From Verrucomicrobiales bacterium (GTDB lineage: Bacteria; Verrucomicrobiota; Verrucomicrobiia; Limisphaerales; CAIMTB01), in the NCBI GenBank assembly GCA_016795425.1, contig JAEUHG010000002.1:46644-110643 (forward strand): DNA of 64,000 nucleotides, given 5' to 3'. Shown here piece after piece: positions 15,866 through 24,843 of the stretch. A program made the translations under genes and the position numbers. Numbering within the stretch: the stretch's first letter is position 1; each line of letters begins with the position of its first letter. The notes under the pieces were generated by a model. It saw only the letters and a program-made list of their open reading frames with translations. It searched no databases and was not told the origin of the DNA.

Positions 15866-16897
15866 GTGGAGAGTTGCCGGGTGATCTCCCCCCGCGAACC
15901 CGCGTTCCTTCGCACCACGACGGTTGGGTCCTATCCCGTTCCCGATTGGCTGGTGGCGCTGCCATCGGAACAGGCCCTCGACGATGCGATGCGGGTGGTG
16001 CTGAGCCTGCAGCGGGACGCGGGCATCGACCTGCCTACGGATGGCGAACTCTACCGTTTCGACATCAATCACCCGGATACCAACGGGATGATTGATTTCT
16101 TCATCCGACCGCTTGCCGGCGTGCAGTCGGCGGTGGGATGGACGGACTGGAACGCGTTCTGTTCGGCGCCGCACATGGGGTTCCGGCGCAAGCCGGCCGG
16201 TGTGGTCACCGGACCCGTTGGCGAGGGGTCGTTGAACCTGGTCGCCCACGCGGAGCGATGGGTCCGACTGGCCGGGCCCGCCGTGAAATTCACCGTGACG
16301 AGTCCCTACATGCTGGCGCGCACGCTTCTGGATCGGCATTACGGGAACAAGGAGGCTCTGCTTCTGGCCCTGGCCGATGTTCTCGCGAATCAGGTTCGTC
16401 AGTTGCCCTGCGACTGTCTCCAGGTCGATGAAGCCAACATCACCGGGTGTCCCGAGGATGCACCCTTGGCGGCGGCGGCAATCAACCGGGTCCTCGACGC
16501 CTTTCCCCGGGAGAAAGCGGTCCACTTGTGTTTCGGCAACTACGGTGGGCAGACCATTCAGAAGGGCACCTGGAAGGCGTTGCTGGGATTCCTCAATGCC
16601 CTGCGAACGGACCACCTGGTGCTGGAACTGGCCCACCGACCCGAGGCGGATCGACAAGCCCTGGCCGAGATCGATGCGCGCATCGGCCTGGGCATCGGCG
16701 TCATCGATGTGAAGGTGAACACCGTGGAGACTCCCGAGGTGGTGGCTGCACGCATCGACGACGCGGCGAAGCGGTACGGGGCCGGGCGCCTTCGGTATGT
16801 GCACCCGGACTGCGGCTTCTGGATGCTGAAACGATCCGTGGCCGATCGGAAAATCGAAGCCCTGGTGAAGGGGCGGAATCTCTACCTGGGCCGATGA
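15866..16897 (+). CDS. Core MetE-like zinc methyltransferase (cobalamin-independent methionine synthase C-terminal domain only)
   Basis: A 343-residue protein starting at GTG 15866. It corresponds to the catalytic barrel of MetE without the N-terminal folate-binding half. Zinc ligands are visible: H220 and C222 (HLCFGNY), E254 (LELAHR) and C316 (HPDCGF). Other family motifs are RTTTVGSYP at the start, LPTDGELYRFD and QVDEANI. Stand-alone core MetE proteins transfer methyl groups to thiols, in some characterised cases from methylcobalamin rather than methylfolate. Its stop overlaps the start of the next gene by 4 nt (ATGA), so the two are translationally coupled and probably share a pathway. 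The real methyl donor and acceptor are unknown. Confidence 0.8.
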   Translation: MESCRVISPREPAFLRTTTVGSYPVPDWLVALPSEQALDDAMRVVLSLQRDAGIDLPTDGELYRFDINHPDTNGMIDFFIRPLAGVQSAVGWTDWNAFCSAPHMGFRRKPAGVVTGPVGEGSLNLVAHAERWVRLAGPAVKFTVTSPYMLARTLLDRHYGNKEALLLALADVLANQVRQLPCDCLQVDEANITGCPEDAPLAAAAINRVLDAFPREKAVHLCFGNYGGQTIQKGTWKALLGFLNALRTDHLVLELAHRPEADRQALAEIDARIGLGIGVIDVKVNTVETPEVVAARIDDAAKRYGAGRLRYVHPDCGFWMLKRSVADRKIEALVKGRNLYLGR

Positions 16898-18384
16898 ACG
16901 CGGACCCCATCACCGTTCGGGTCAGGGAGGTGGCGTTTCACGTCCTGCCCATGCGCACGCGCATGCCCTTCAAGTACGGCATCGCCTCCCTCTCGGCCTT
17001 GCCCCACCTGCTGGTTCGCACCGAAGTCGAAGTGGGAGCCCGGAGGGTGGTGGGCATCACGGCCGAGGGATTGCCACCCAAGTGGTTCACCAAGGACCCA
17101 GCCACGACGTTCGAGCAGGACCTGGTGGGGATGCTGGACGTGATCCGCCACGCTGCCGCGGTGGCGGTGGAACTGGGCCGCCAACCCTCCGTGTTCGCAT
17201 TCTGGTGGGCACTCCATCAGGAGCAGAGCCGCTGGGCGGCGGAACGCGGACATCCCCCGTTGCTCTCCGGACTCGGCACGAGTCTGATGGAAGGGGCCGT
17301 CATCGACGGCTTTTGTCAGGCGACGGCTTCGACGTTCCATGAGGTCGCCCGGAATGGAGTTCTGGGATTGCGCCTGGACGCCGTGCACGCCGAATTGAGC
17401 GGGACGGATCCGGCCGCGCTCCTGCCATCGTCGCCCGTGCCGCAGGTGCGCGTGCGGCACACCATTGGGTTGGTCGATCCGCTTTTTAACCAGGAGATCT
17501 CGCCTGCGGAACGGCTGCACGACGGGTTGCCGCAGTCGCTCGAAGAGGGCATCCGGCGATACGGACTCCGTTGCTTCAAACTGAAACTGCGAGGCCATTT
17601 GGAAGCCGACCTGGAGCGATTGCGCGGATTCGCCGCCGCGCTGGAACAGGCGGGTGTCGCGTCCCCGTTGTGGACGCTCGATGGAAATGAACAGTTCCCG
17701 ACGGTGGCGGCGTTCCGCGAGGTGTGGGAACGTGCCTCGGAAGATTCGAGGCTGCGCCCCCTCCTGGGCTGTCTGGCGGCGGTTGAACAGCCCTTGCATC
17801 GGACCCTTGCCCTGACCGGGGAGACAGGGGACGCATTGCGTCGCTGGGAAGGTCGTCCTCCGTGGATCATCGATGAATCGGACGGCGAACCGGAGAGTCT
17901 GGAGCGAGCGCTGGCGTTGGGATACGCCGGGATCAGCCACAAGAACTGCAAAGGCGTGATTCGGGGATTGGCCAATGCCTGCGTCTTGCGGCGACGAACC
18001 GTGGAGCGGCCGGACCTGCCCTTTCTCCTGACCAGCGAGGACCTGGCGAATGTCGGACCGGTCGCCATGCTGCAGGATCTCTGTGTGGCCGCCAGCCTTG
18101 GACTCACCCATAGTGAGCGGAATGGGCACCACTATTTTCGGGGCCTATCGGCGTTTCCAACGGCGGTTCAGGAAGAGGTGCTGGCCGTGCACGGTGATTT
18201 GTATGAGCGCGCCCCCGCGGGTTTTGCGACACTGCGGATCCGCCATGGGGCTTTGTCGACCGCCAGCATGATGGCCGCGCCGTTTGGCTGTGGAATCCGA
18301 CTCGATGCGACCGAGTTCCAGCCACTGGAGGCGTGGGCGGCTAAATCCCTCATTGCCGGGCATGGGCACGACCGCCCCTTCTAG
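16894..18384 (+). CDS. Enolase-superfamily protein coupled to the MetE-like gene
   Basis: A 496-residue cytoplasmic protein with no signal peptide. The ATG overlaps the stop of the MetE-like gene. Enolase-superfamily elements are present: K229-L-K231 (KxK on strand 2), D263 in LDGNEQ, E298 in VEQPL, D327/E328 in IDESDGE, then SHKNCKG with H349, K350 and K353 near the barrel end. It is longer than a typical MR/MLE enzyme (350-400 residues). The N-terminal 150 residues include a helical insertion (FAFWWALHQEQSRWAAERG). The start lacks a good independent ribosome binding site, consistent with coupling. It is an unassigned subgroup; the substrate may be linked to one-carbon or thiol metabolism through its partner. 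Confidence 0.75.
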   Translation: MNADPITVRVREVAFHVLPMRTRMPFKYGIASLSALPHLLVRTEVEVGARRVVGITAEGLPPKWFTKDPATTFEQDLVGMLDVIRHAAAVAVELGRQPSVFAFWWALHQEQSRWAAERGHPPLLSGLGTSLMEGAVIDGFCQATASTFHEVARNGVLGLRLDAVHAELSGTDPAALLPSSPVPQVRVRHTIGLVDPLFNQEISPAERLHDGLPQSLEEGIRRYGLRCFKLKLRGHLEADLERLRGFAAALEQAGVASPLWTLDGNEQFPTVAAFREVWERASEDSRLRPLLGCLAAVEQPLHRTLALTGETGDALRRWEGRPPWIIDESDGEPESLERALALGYAGISHKNCKGVIRGLANACVLRRRTVERPDLPFLLTSEDLANVGPVAMLQDLCVAASLGLTHSERNGHHYFRGLSAFPTAVQEEVLAVHGDLYERAPAGFATLRIRHGALSTASMMAAPFGCGIRLDATEFQPLEAWAAKSLIAGHGHDRPF

Positions 18385-18541
18385 TCAGCATTTCCCATCT
18401 TTCTTCTCGACGAAACCTCGACATTGAGGGAGGGAGGTGCATCCCAATTGGGCGGAAGCGTCCCGCCAACCTGGCGGAACGTCGGCCGTCCCTGACTATC
18501 CATGGACACCGTGTCGCGCCTCTCCCAAGCCCGAGGCACGT

Positions 18542-18563
18542 CCCCCGGCATAGCCGCCGGGGG
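18542..18563. terminator. GC-rich hairpin upstream of the GltD-like gene
   Basis: Arms 18542-18549 (cccccggc) and 18556-18563 (gccggggg) pair perfectly over the loop atagcc. The hairpin ends 24 nt before ATG 18588 and lies 157 nt after the previous stop. No T-run follows. It could terminate the upstream operon or act in the leader of the GltD-like gene. Confidence 0.4.
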
Positions 18564-18587
18564 CGGATCCCAACCCCGGACCCTGTC

Positions 18588-20027
18588 ATGACCGAGCCCC
18601 GTACTTCCCCCACTGACACCCTGCATGCGTGGGCTGAAATTCAGCGAACGGACCTGCCGAAGCGTTCGGTCGCGCAGCGTGTCGCGGACTTTCTGGAGAT
18701 ATACACCACGCTGGATGAAGAGACCGCGCGGGAGCAGGCGATGCGTTGTGTTCAATGCCCGCATCCAGCCTGCGTGGAGGCGTGTCCGCTGGGCAATCGC
18801 ATTCCCGACTGGCTGGCGTTGACCGCCGAGGGGCAGTTCGTCGAGGCCGCGCAATTGCTCCAATCGTCGAGTTGCATGGGGGACCTCTTTTCGCGGTTGT
18901 GCTCGGATCCGTGCGAAAGCCGGTGCGTGGTGGACGGCCCGGGACAACCCGTCTCGATCAACGCCATTGAACGATTCCTGCAGCGCTACGGCACGACGCA
19001 CGGCGTTGCGGAGGACCAGGCAAAATCGCCGAATGGCTTCAAGGTCGCGGTGCTGGACGCGGGCCCGTGCGGCCTGGCCTGCGCGCAGGAGCTCGCCTTG
19101 AATGGCTACGCCGTCACCATCTTCGATCATCACGCGGTGCCGGGAGGGTTGCTCATCAACGGGACCCCGGCGTTCAAGGTCGACAAGCACATCGTCGAGC
19201 ATCGCCTGCAGTACCTGAGGGATCTGGGAGTCGAGTTCCGACTTGGTGCGGCCTGCGATGCGGATCTCAGCCTGGCGCGGTTGCGGTCGGAATTTGACGC
19301 AACCTTCTTTGGCGCCTGTGCGGAAGAGGCGCGACCATTGCGCATTCCGGGAGCGGATCGCCCAGGGGTGTACCAGGGCGTGACCTTTCTGTTGCAGCAG
19401 AACGCCGTCCCCGGAATCCGCTTCTCGCCGATCGAGGTCGCTGGGCGTCGGGTGGTGGTCCTGGGGGCGGGTGAGACTGCGATGGACTGTTTGCGGGTGG
19501 CTCTTCGGTCACATGCCTCGAATGTGACCTGCGTGTATCGGCGCGGTGCGGTGGATGTTCCGGCGGCTCACCCGGCCTATGTTGAGGCCTGCGAAGAAGG
19601 CGCTGAATTCGAGTTCTTTGCCGATCCGGTGAGTGTGGAAGGGGGTGACGGCGGCGAGGTGGTGGCGTTGCGTTGCGCCAAGATGGCCTACGCCGCGGGT
19701 GCCGAGGGGGCTGCGGTCGGGGAAGGCCACGCGGTGGAGCGCCTTCCGGCGCCCGAGTTCCTCGTGCCGGCGGATATCGTACTGGTGGCCTATGGCTATG
19801 AGGCAGCCCCGTTCTGTCCGGCCGGCGATCTGCAACAGATAGCGGTCGACGCCGAAGGTCGTATCCTGGTGGACGCCAACATGATGACGAGCGTTCCGGG
19901 CGTCTATGCGGGCGGCTCGCTGGTGCATGGAAGGATGCTTCCGGTGGAGACCGTGCGCGATGCGCGACGGGCGGCAAGGGCCATACACCGGCATTTGGTT
20001 GGGGTGAAGGGGGCCAAGGAAGGGTAA
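18588..20027 (+). CDS. GltD-like FAD/iron-sulfur NAD(P)H oxidoreductase with altered FAD motif
   Basis: A 479-residue protein resembling the small subunit of glutamate synthase and related electron-transfer flavoproteins. N-terminal iron-sulfur cysteines are C54, C57, C62 and C66 (CVQCPHPACVEACP), with a second group in CSDPCESRC near residue 105. The FAD Rossmann motif at 157-162 reads DAGPCG, where family members have G-x-G-x-x-G, so the first Gly is Asp157. The NAD(P)H motif (VVLGAGETAMDC, near residue 290) is normal. FAD-domain features AVPGGLLINGTPAFKV and the final GVYAGGSLVHG are retained. No GltB large subunit is nearby. It sits directly before a complex I operon that lacks NuoE, NuoF and NuoG, so a role feeding electrons to that complex is possible but unproven. 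Confidence 0.8.
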   Translation: MTEPRTSPTDTLHAWAEIQRTDLPKRSVAQRVADFLEIYTTLDEETAREQAMRCVQCPHPACVEACPLGNRIPDWLALTAEGQFVEAAQLLQSSSCMGDLFSRLCSDPCESRCVVDGPGQPVSINAIERFLQRYGTTHGVAEDQAKSPNGFKVAVLDAGPCGLACAQELALNGYAVTIFDHHAVPGGLLINGTPAFKVDKHIVEHRLQYLRDLGVEFRLGAACDADLSLARLRSEFDATFFGACAEEARPLRIPGADRPGVYQGVTFLLQQNAVPGIRFSPIEVAGRRVVVLGAGETAMDCLRVALRSHASNVTCVYRRGAVDVPAAHPAYVEACEEGAEFEFFADPVSVEGGDGGEVVALRCAKMAYAAGAEGAAVGEGHAVERLPAPEFLVPADIVLVAYGYEAAPFCPAGDLQQIAVDAEGRILVDANMMTSVPGVYAGGSLVHGRMLPVETVRDARRAARAIHRHLVGVKGAKEG

Positions 20028-20081
20028 GAACATGCCAATTTCGAGTAAGCATTAACGGCCGCCTTATGTAATTCATCGGTC

Positions 20082-20100
20082 GCCTTCACGAGATGAAGGC
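20082..20100. terminator. Hairpin between the GltD-like gene and nuoA
   Basis: gccttca (20082-20088) and tgaaggc (20094-20100) form a perfect 7-bp stem over a 5-nt loop, 55 nt after the GltD-like stop and 65 nt before nuoA. The surrounding 20030-20080 is locally AT-richer than its neighbours, which could be a promoter region for the nuo operon. No confident -35/-10 pair was found. Confidence 0.35.
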
Positions 20101-20164
20101 CGACGCAGGGCAGCCAAGGGAAAGGGCGGTTGCCGGTCGAGGTCGGATTCGGTGGTTAGACCGT

Positions 20165-20575
20165 ATGGACGAGCAACTGGCATTGGACATGGTTTACGTC
20201 GCGGCCTTCTGTTTGGCCGGGCTCTTCTTCGCGGTCGCGCCTTTTGCGGTGGTCCACCTGCTGGCGGCGCGGCGTACGCGGCAGACGGCCAACAAGACCG
20301 GGCAGTTCATCGAGTGCGGCATGGAACCGATCGGCGACGCCTGGATCCGCTACAGCGCGGTCTATTATCTCTACGCATTGGTCTTTGTCGGGTTCGCGGC
20401 CGACGTGCTGTTCCTCATCCCGGTGGCCCTGGTGTACGACCGGGTCTTCGCCATCCGGGATCTGGTGGCTCTGTGCCTGTTCGTCGGGATTCTGTCGTTG
20501 GTCATCGTGTACGCCTGGAAGAAGGGAGTCTTCGAATGGAAGCGCAAACTGAGTTCGACTGCTCGTCGATCGTGA
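20165..20575 (+). CDS. nuoA: NADH-quinone oxidoreductase (complex I) subunit A
   Basis: A 136-residue protein with three membrane helices at about residues 9-32, 66-87 and 93-114. The subunit A loop signature is present as [13 protein letters not shown], with the conserved Glu-Cys-Gly, and [23 protein letters not shown] follows. ATG 20165 (MDEQLALD) was chosen; an upstream in-frame ATG at 20093 would add a charged, non-conserved extension. The last 40 nt overlap nuoB in another frame. First gene of the complex I operon. Confidence 0.9.
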   Translation: MDEQLALDMVYVAAFCLAGLFFAVAPFAVVHLLAARRTRQTANKTGQFIECGMEPIGDAWIRYSAVYYLYALVFVGFAADVLFLIPVALVYDRVFAIRDLVALCLFVGILSLVIVYAWKKGVFEWKRKLSSTARRS

Positions 20576-21039
20576 AGTTCGCCAAACTGGACGAACTGCT
20601 GGCCCTGGGTCGCGCCAACTCGTTGTGGCCGCTCACGTTCGGGCTGGCGTGCTGCGCCATTGAAATGATGGCGGCGGGAGCATCGCGCTTCGATATTTCA
20701 CGGTTTGGCGCCGAAGTGTTCCGGCCGTCCCCACGCCAGGCGGACGTCATGATCGTCGCTGGCACCATCAACAAGAAGATGGCGGCCGCGGTGAAGACCC
20801 TCTACGACCAGATGCCGGAGCCCAAATGGGTGATCGCCATGGGCAACTGCGCCATCTCCGGCGGGCCGTTCTGCTTCCCCGGCCAGTATTCCGTGGTGGA
20901 AGGCGTCGACAAACTGTTCCCCGTCGATGTCTACGTCCCCGGTTGCCCGCCGCGTCCTGAGGCTCTGATCGAAGGCATTCTCGAATTGGAAAAGAAAATT
21001 ACCGGCAAACGCCGGTGGCCCACGGTGAAACCCGAATGA
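20536..21039 (+). CDS. nuoB: NADH-quinone oxidoreductase subunit B
   Basis: A 167-residue protein carrying the N2 [4Fe-4S] cluster next to the quinone site. The tandem cysteines appear in [10 protein letters not shown], and the remaining ligands in [11 protein letters not shown] and [19 protein letters not shown] 20536 overlaps nuoA by 40 nt and gives the standard short N-terminus ([19 protein letters not shown]). All four cluster ligands are present, so the Q-module core is intact. The stop overlaps the nuoC ATG (ATGA). Confidence 0.95.
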   Translation: MEAQTEFDCSSIVKFAKLDELLALGRANSLWPLTFGLACCAIEMMAAGASRFDISRFGAEVFRPSPRQADVMIVAGTINKKMAAAVKTLYDQMPEPKWVIAMGNCAISGGPFCFPGQYSVVEGVDKLFPVDVYVPGCPPRPEALIEGILELEKKITGKRRWPTVKPE

Positions 21040-21686
21040 CCCCGACCCTCACCGAGATTGCCAAGGCTTTCTCCCGTGTTCTCGGGGTGACGCTCGAGCC
21101 TGGGTTTTCGGCCGAACCAGGCGGGGGAGCGTCCGCCAATAGCGGAATCACCGCCACCACCACCTCCTCCTCGTCGTCCGCACCCAGTCCGGCCACGACG
21201 GCACCACCCGCAACCCAGGCCAGTACCGGGACCGCGGTCCCGGCCGGTTTGACCACACCGGCGGCGCCGACGGCAGGGATGATCCCCTCGTCGCCCATCG
21301 TTTTTACGGAACATGCCTCCCGCGGCTGGCACCTGGATGTGACGGTGACCGCCCCGCAGGTGCTGGATACCGCCCGGCTCATGGACCGCCTCGGGTTCTG
21401 CCTGGACATGGTGACCGGTGTCGACTGGATGGCGCAGCAAGCGATGGAAGTGGTGTACGACTACCTTCACTTCGACAGTTCGGTGCGGGTGGTGGTGCGA
21501 ACGCGCGTTCCTCGCGAGGCGGCCGAAGTGCCGACCATTTCGGAGATCTTTCCGGGGGCGAACTGGCATGAGCGGGAAACCCACGAGTTCCTGGGGATCC
21601 GGTTCGCCGGGCATCCCAACCTCACCCCATTGCTGCTTCCCGAGGACGCCACCTTTCATCCCCTGCGAAAGGACTTCGTCGCGTGA
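21036..21686 (+). CDS. nuoC: NADH-quinone oxidoreductase subunit C with a low-complexity N-terminal insertion
   Basis: A 216-residue protein. The conserved C-terminal signature [19 protein letters not shown], then [17 protein letters not shown], is typical of the 30-kDa subunit of the Q module. Unusually, residues ~26-86 are a Ser/Thr/Ala/Pro-rich stretch ([18 protein letters not shown] and similar) between the first helix and the first beta strand. NuoC normally has no such linker there. Coupled by 4-nt overlaps to nuoB (ATGA) and nuoD (GTGA). Confidence 0.92.
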   Translation: MTPTLTEIAKAFSRVLGVTLEPGFSAEPGGGASANSGITATTTSSSSSAPSPATTAPPATQASTGTAVPAGLTTPAAPTAGMIPSSPIVFTEHASRGWHLDVTVTAPQVLDTARLMDRLGFCLDMVTGVDWMAQQAMEVVYDYLHFDSSVRVVVRTRVPREAAEVPTISEIFPGANWHERETHEFLGIRFAGHPNLTPLLLPEDATFHPLRKDFVA

Positions 21687-22816
21687 TTCTCCAGAAGGAC
21701 ATCGAACGCCTGAGTGCCGGATCGAACGAAACGTTCGTCCTTAACCTCGGTCCCCAACACCCGGCGACCCACGGCGTGCTGCGCGTGAAGTTGACCATGG
21801 ACGGCGAGTTCATCACGCGTGCCGAGCCGGTACCTGGTTACATCCACCGGATGCACGAGAAGATGGGGGAGAACCGGACCTGGGCGCAGTTCCTTCCGAA
21901 CACGAGTCGCATCGATTACCTGTCGGCAATGGCGTACACGCACGCCTACGTCGCCGCAGTGGAACGCGCGGCTAAGATCGAGGTCCCGGCGCGGGCGGAG
22001 TACATCCGCGTGATCACCTCCGAGTTGAACCGGGTTTCGAGCCACCTGGTTTGGTTCGGCGCGTTTCTCCTCGATCTGGGTGGATTCACGCCGCTTCTGT
22101 ACGCCTTCGATGACCGCGAAAAGATCCTCGACCTGCTGGAGGGGCTCACCGGTTCGAGGTTGACGTATTGCTATTACCGGTTCGGCGGGGTCTGCAACGA
22201 CATCGACGCCGGGTTTGTCGAGGGCGCGCGCGCCTTCGTCACCTACATGCGGCCGCGGCTGCTGATGTACCGGGAATTGGTCACCGACAACGTCATCCTC
22301 CGGAAGCGGCTGATCGGGATCGGATTCATCGACCGCGACATGTGCCGGCGCTATGGCGCCTCGGGCGCGGTTTTGCGGGGCGCGGGGGTGAACTACGATG
22401 TGCGTCGTGCCGAACCGTACTCGGTCTATCCGCAATTCAATTTTGATATTCCGGTGTTCCCGGAAGGCGACTGCATGGCGCGGTATCTCGTGCGCATGGA
22501 GGAGATCGCCCAAAGCCTCCGAATCATCGAGCAGGCGTTGGACGGACTGCCCGAAGGTCCGTTCCTGGCCAAAGGCGTGCCGCGAATGATGAAGCCGCCC
22601 GCCGGCGACTATTGTTTCGCGGTCGAGGCGGCGCGCGGCCGCTTCGTGGTACGCGTGGTGAGTGAGGGCAAGGACATCCCGTACCGATTGCGGCTGCGCA
22701 CACCGTCCTTTTCCAATCTCAGCCTTTTCGAGGAAGCGAGCCGCGGGATGATGCTTCCCGACGCCCTGGCGCTGATGGGGAGCCTCGACCTGGTCATTCC
22801 CGACATCGACCGTTAA
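21683..22816 (+). CDS. nuoD: NADH-quinone oxidoreductase subunit D
   Basis: A 377-residue protein, the 49-kDa hydrogenase-like subunit that forms the quinone pocket. Key motifs are LNLGPQHPATHGVLR (quinone-site His), GYIHRMHEKMGENR, ITSELNRVSSHLVW and the final LDLVIPDIDR. The start is GTG 21683, overlapping the nuoC stop by 4 nt. It is a separate gene, not fused to nuoC. A 38-nt gap containing a GGAG separates it from nuoH, and no NuoE/F/G genes intervene as they would in a canonical 14-gene operon. Confidence 0.95.
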   Translation: MILQKDIERLSAGSNETFVLNLGPQHPATHGVLRVKLTMDGEFITRAEPVPGYIHRMHEKMGENRTWAQFLPNTSRIDYLSAMAYTHAYVAAVERAAKIEVPARAEYIRVITSELNRVSSHLVWFGAFLLDLGGFTPLLYAFDDREKILDLLEGLTGSRLTYCYYRFGGVCNDIDAGFVEGARAFVTYMRPRLLMYRELVTDNVILRKRLIGIGFIDRDMCRRYGASGAVLRGAGVNYDVRRAEPYSVYPQFNFDIPVFPEGDCMARYLVRMEEIAQSLRIIEQALDGLPEGPFLAKGVPRMMKPPAGDYCFAVEAARGRFVVRVVSEGKDIPYRLRLRTPSFSNLSLFEEASRGMMLPDALALMGSLDLVIPDIDR

Positions 22817-22854
22817 CCGCAACGAACCTCGACCTGGAGCACCCGACCTCGACA

Positions 22855-23844
22855 ATGAATCTCCCCGAACCCTTCCGGCTCCTGCTGTTCGTCCTTGGGA
22901 CGATGGCGTTCGTGGGAGCCAACGCGGCCTACCTGGTGTGGGTGGAACGCAAGGGGGCGGCGCGGTTTCAGCGGCGGCCGGGGCCGACCGAGGTGGGGCC
23001 CGCGGGCCTGCTTCAGCCCATCGCCGACGCTCTGAAGCTGATGTCGAAGCAGTTGATCGTGCCGCCGGGGGTCGACTCCATCCTGTTCCGGCTGGCGCCC
23101 ATTCTGGTGATGATGCCGGCGATGATGTGTCTGGCGACGATTCCGTTCAGCGAAGCGCTGGCGGCGCGCAACATCAACGTGGCACTGGTGATGGTGTTCG
23201 CGTTCAGTTCGATCAACGTGATGGCGATCATGCTGGGTGGATGGGCATCGCGGAACAAGTACGCCATCATTTCGGCCGCCCGCATCGTCTCGCAGAACAT
23301 CGCCTATGAAATTCCGATGATGTTGGTGGTCATCACCTTGGTGATGATGACCGGGACGATGAATCTAAGGGAAATCGTCGATCAGCAGGCCGGGGCGATC
23401 TGGCACTGGAACCTCTTCCGGCTGGATGAAAATCCGCTCATGCCAGTGACCTTCGTGATTTTCTATATCTGCATGCTGGCGGAGACCAACCGCGCCCCGT
23501 TCGACATGGCCGAAGCCGAGAGCGAATTGGTGGCCGGCGCGTTCACCGAATACGCCGGCATGGGCTTCGGAGTCTACTTCATGGCGGAATACGCCAACAT
23601 CGTGGTCGGCTGCGCCCTCGCCACCCTGCTGTTCCTCGGCGGTTGGCAGAGTCCCATTGGAGTGTGGTCCGGTATCCCGTGGTTCCTGCTGAAGATGTAC
23701 GCCCTGGTGTTCTCGGTAATCTGGGTGCGGTGGACGTTTCCCCGCACCCAGTTCTACAGCCTGCTGAATCTTTCGTGGAAAATCCTGATCCCGGTCTCTC
23801 TCGCGACTCTTGTCCTGACGGCGATCATGATGAAGATCCTCTGA
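22855..23844 (+). CDS. nuoH: NADH-quinone oxidoreductase subunit H
   Basis: A 329-residue membrane protein with about eight helices that joins the Q module to the membrane arm. The family loops are present: VERKGAARFQRRPGPTEVGP followed by GLLQPIADALKLMSKQ, and AETNRAPFDMAEAESELV with TEYAGM. The acidic residues of the quinone-channel loop (E-x-E-S-E-L) are kept. ATG 22855 follows nuoD by 38 nt. Confidence 0.95.
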   Translation: MNLPEPFRLLLFVLGTMAFVGANAAYLVWVERKGAARFQRRPGPTEVGPAGLLQPIADALKLMSKQLIVPPGVDSILFRLAPILVMMPAMMCLATIPFSEALAARNINVALVMVFAFSSINVMAIMLGGWASRNKYAIISAARIVSQNIAYEIPMMLVVITLVMMTGTMNLREIVDQQAGAIWHWNLFRLDENPLMPVTFVIFYICMLAETNRAPFDMAEAESELVAGAFTEYAGMGFGVYFMAEYANIVVGCALATLLFLGGWQSPIGVWSGIPWFLLKMYALVFSVIWVRWTFPRTQFYSLLNLSWKILIPVSLATLVLTAIMMKIL

Positions 23845-23866
23845 ACCCTCCCCATCCCCCTCTCCC

Positions 23867-24313
23867 ATGAATGGCCCTCTCATCAACGTCTGGCGCGGAT
23901 TTCGCAGCCTGGTGTCCGGGATGCGCATCACCCTCCAGCAGTTCTTCAAGCCGAACGTCACGGTCCAGTACCCGCACGAATCCATCAAGATGCCGGAACG
24001 GTTCCGCGGCCACATCATCTTCGTGCGCGACCCCGACAGCGGGAAGTCGCTGTGCATCGCGTGCAAATCCTGCGCCAAGGCCTGCCCCAGCGAATGCATC
24101 GTCGTCGATGGCGTGAAGCGCGAGGGTGAGAAGAAGAAATCCGTGACCGAGTTCAAACTGGATTTCACCAAGTGCAGTCTCTGCGGTTCGTGCGTCGAGG
24201 TTTGTCCGGCCGACGCCCTCCGATTCTCCAAGGAGTACAATCTCGCCAGCCCCACCAAGGGGGAGTACGTGGAGATCGATCTGGTGCGGCGATTGGAGGC
24301 GGACAAACCATGA
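23867..24313 (+). CDS. nuoI: NADH-quinone oxidoreductase subunit I
   Basis: A 148-residue ferredoxin-like protein carrying clusters N6a and N6b. The two complete motifs are CIACKSCAKACP (residues ~64-75) and CSLCGSCVEVCP (~104-115). The N-terminal amphipathic helix (LVSGMRITLQQFF) fits membrane contact. In full complex I its electrons come from NuoG through cluster N2's neighbours, but NuoG is not encoded in this cluster, so this subunit would be the outermost electron entry point. Its stop overlaps the nuoJ ATG. Confidence 0.95.
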   Translation: MNGPLINVWRGFRSLVSGMRITLQQFFKPNVTVQYPHESIKMPERFRGHIIFVRDPDSGKSLCIACKSCAKACPSECIVVDGVKREGEKKKSVTEFKLDFTKCSLCGSCVEVCPADALRFSKEYNLASPTKGEYVEIDLVRRLEADKP

Positions 24314-24843
24314 ACGACTTTCCGTTCGCGCCCCTGATCCTGACGGTCACTTTCCTGGTCTTCGCGGCGGCGACGGCAGGCGGCGCCCTCCTGGCGGCAT
24401 TAACCACCCGCATCATTCGCAGTGTCTGCGGCTTGTCGCTCTGCTGTGTCGGTCTGGCCGGGCTCTATTACTTCCTCAACAGCCCGTTCCTGGCTCTCAT
24501 GGAGATCCTGATCTACGTCGGGGCGGTGTGCGTCACCATCATCTTCGGTATCATGCTGGCGGAACCGGATGAGCCGGTTCCTGGCGGCATCAGCCAGTCC
24601 TCGGTGATGTGGGCTACGGGTGCTCTGGCGGCGGCGGCGGTGCTGTTCTGGGGCACGGCGCGCCTGGGCATTTCCGGGCATTGGCCGAAGCCGCCCACCA
24701 CTCCGGGGGACGGTTCGGTGCGGGCAATTGGAATCTCGCTGCTCACGACCTACAGCCTGGCGTTCGAGGTCATCTCCGTGGTGCTGCTGGTGGCGATCGT
24801 TGGCGCGCTGGCGCTGGCGCGTTTGGGGAGGCACCACGAATGA
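24310..24843 (+). CDS. nuoJ: NADH-quinone oxidoreductase subunit J
   Basis: A 177-residue protein with five predicted membrane helices. The third helix carries the subunit J pattern LALMEILIYVGAVCVTIIFGIML, which includes the conserved Tyr and Gly of the pi-bulge region. ATG 24310 overlaps the nuoI stop (ATGA), and the stop overlaps the nuoK start in the same way. The frame is open upstream but only as a shadow of nuoI. Confidence 0.92.
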   Translation: MNDFPFAPLILTVTFLVFAAATAGGALLAALTTRIIRSVCGLSLCCVGLAGLYYFLNSPFLALMEILIYVGAVCVTIIFGIMLAEPDEPVPGGISQSSVMWATGALAAAAVLFWGTARLGISGHWPKPPTTPGDGSVRAIGISLLTTYSLAFEVISVVLLVAIVGALALARLGRHHE

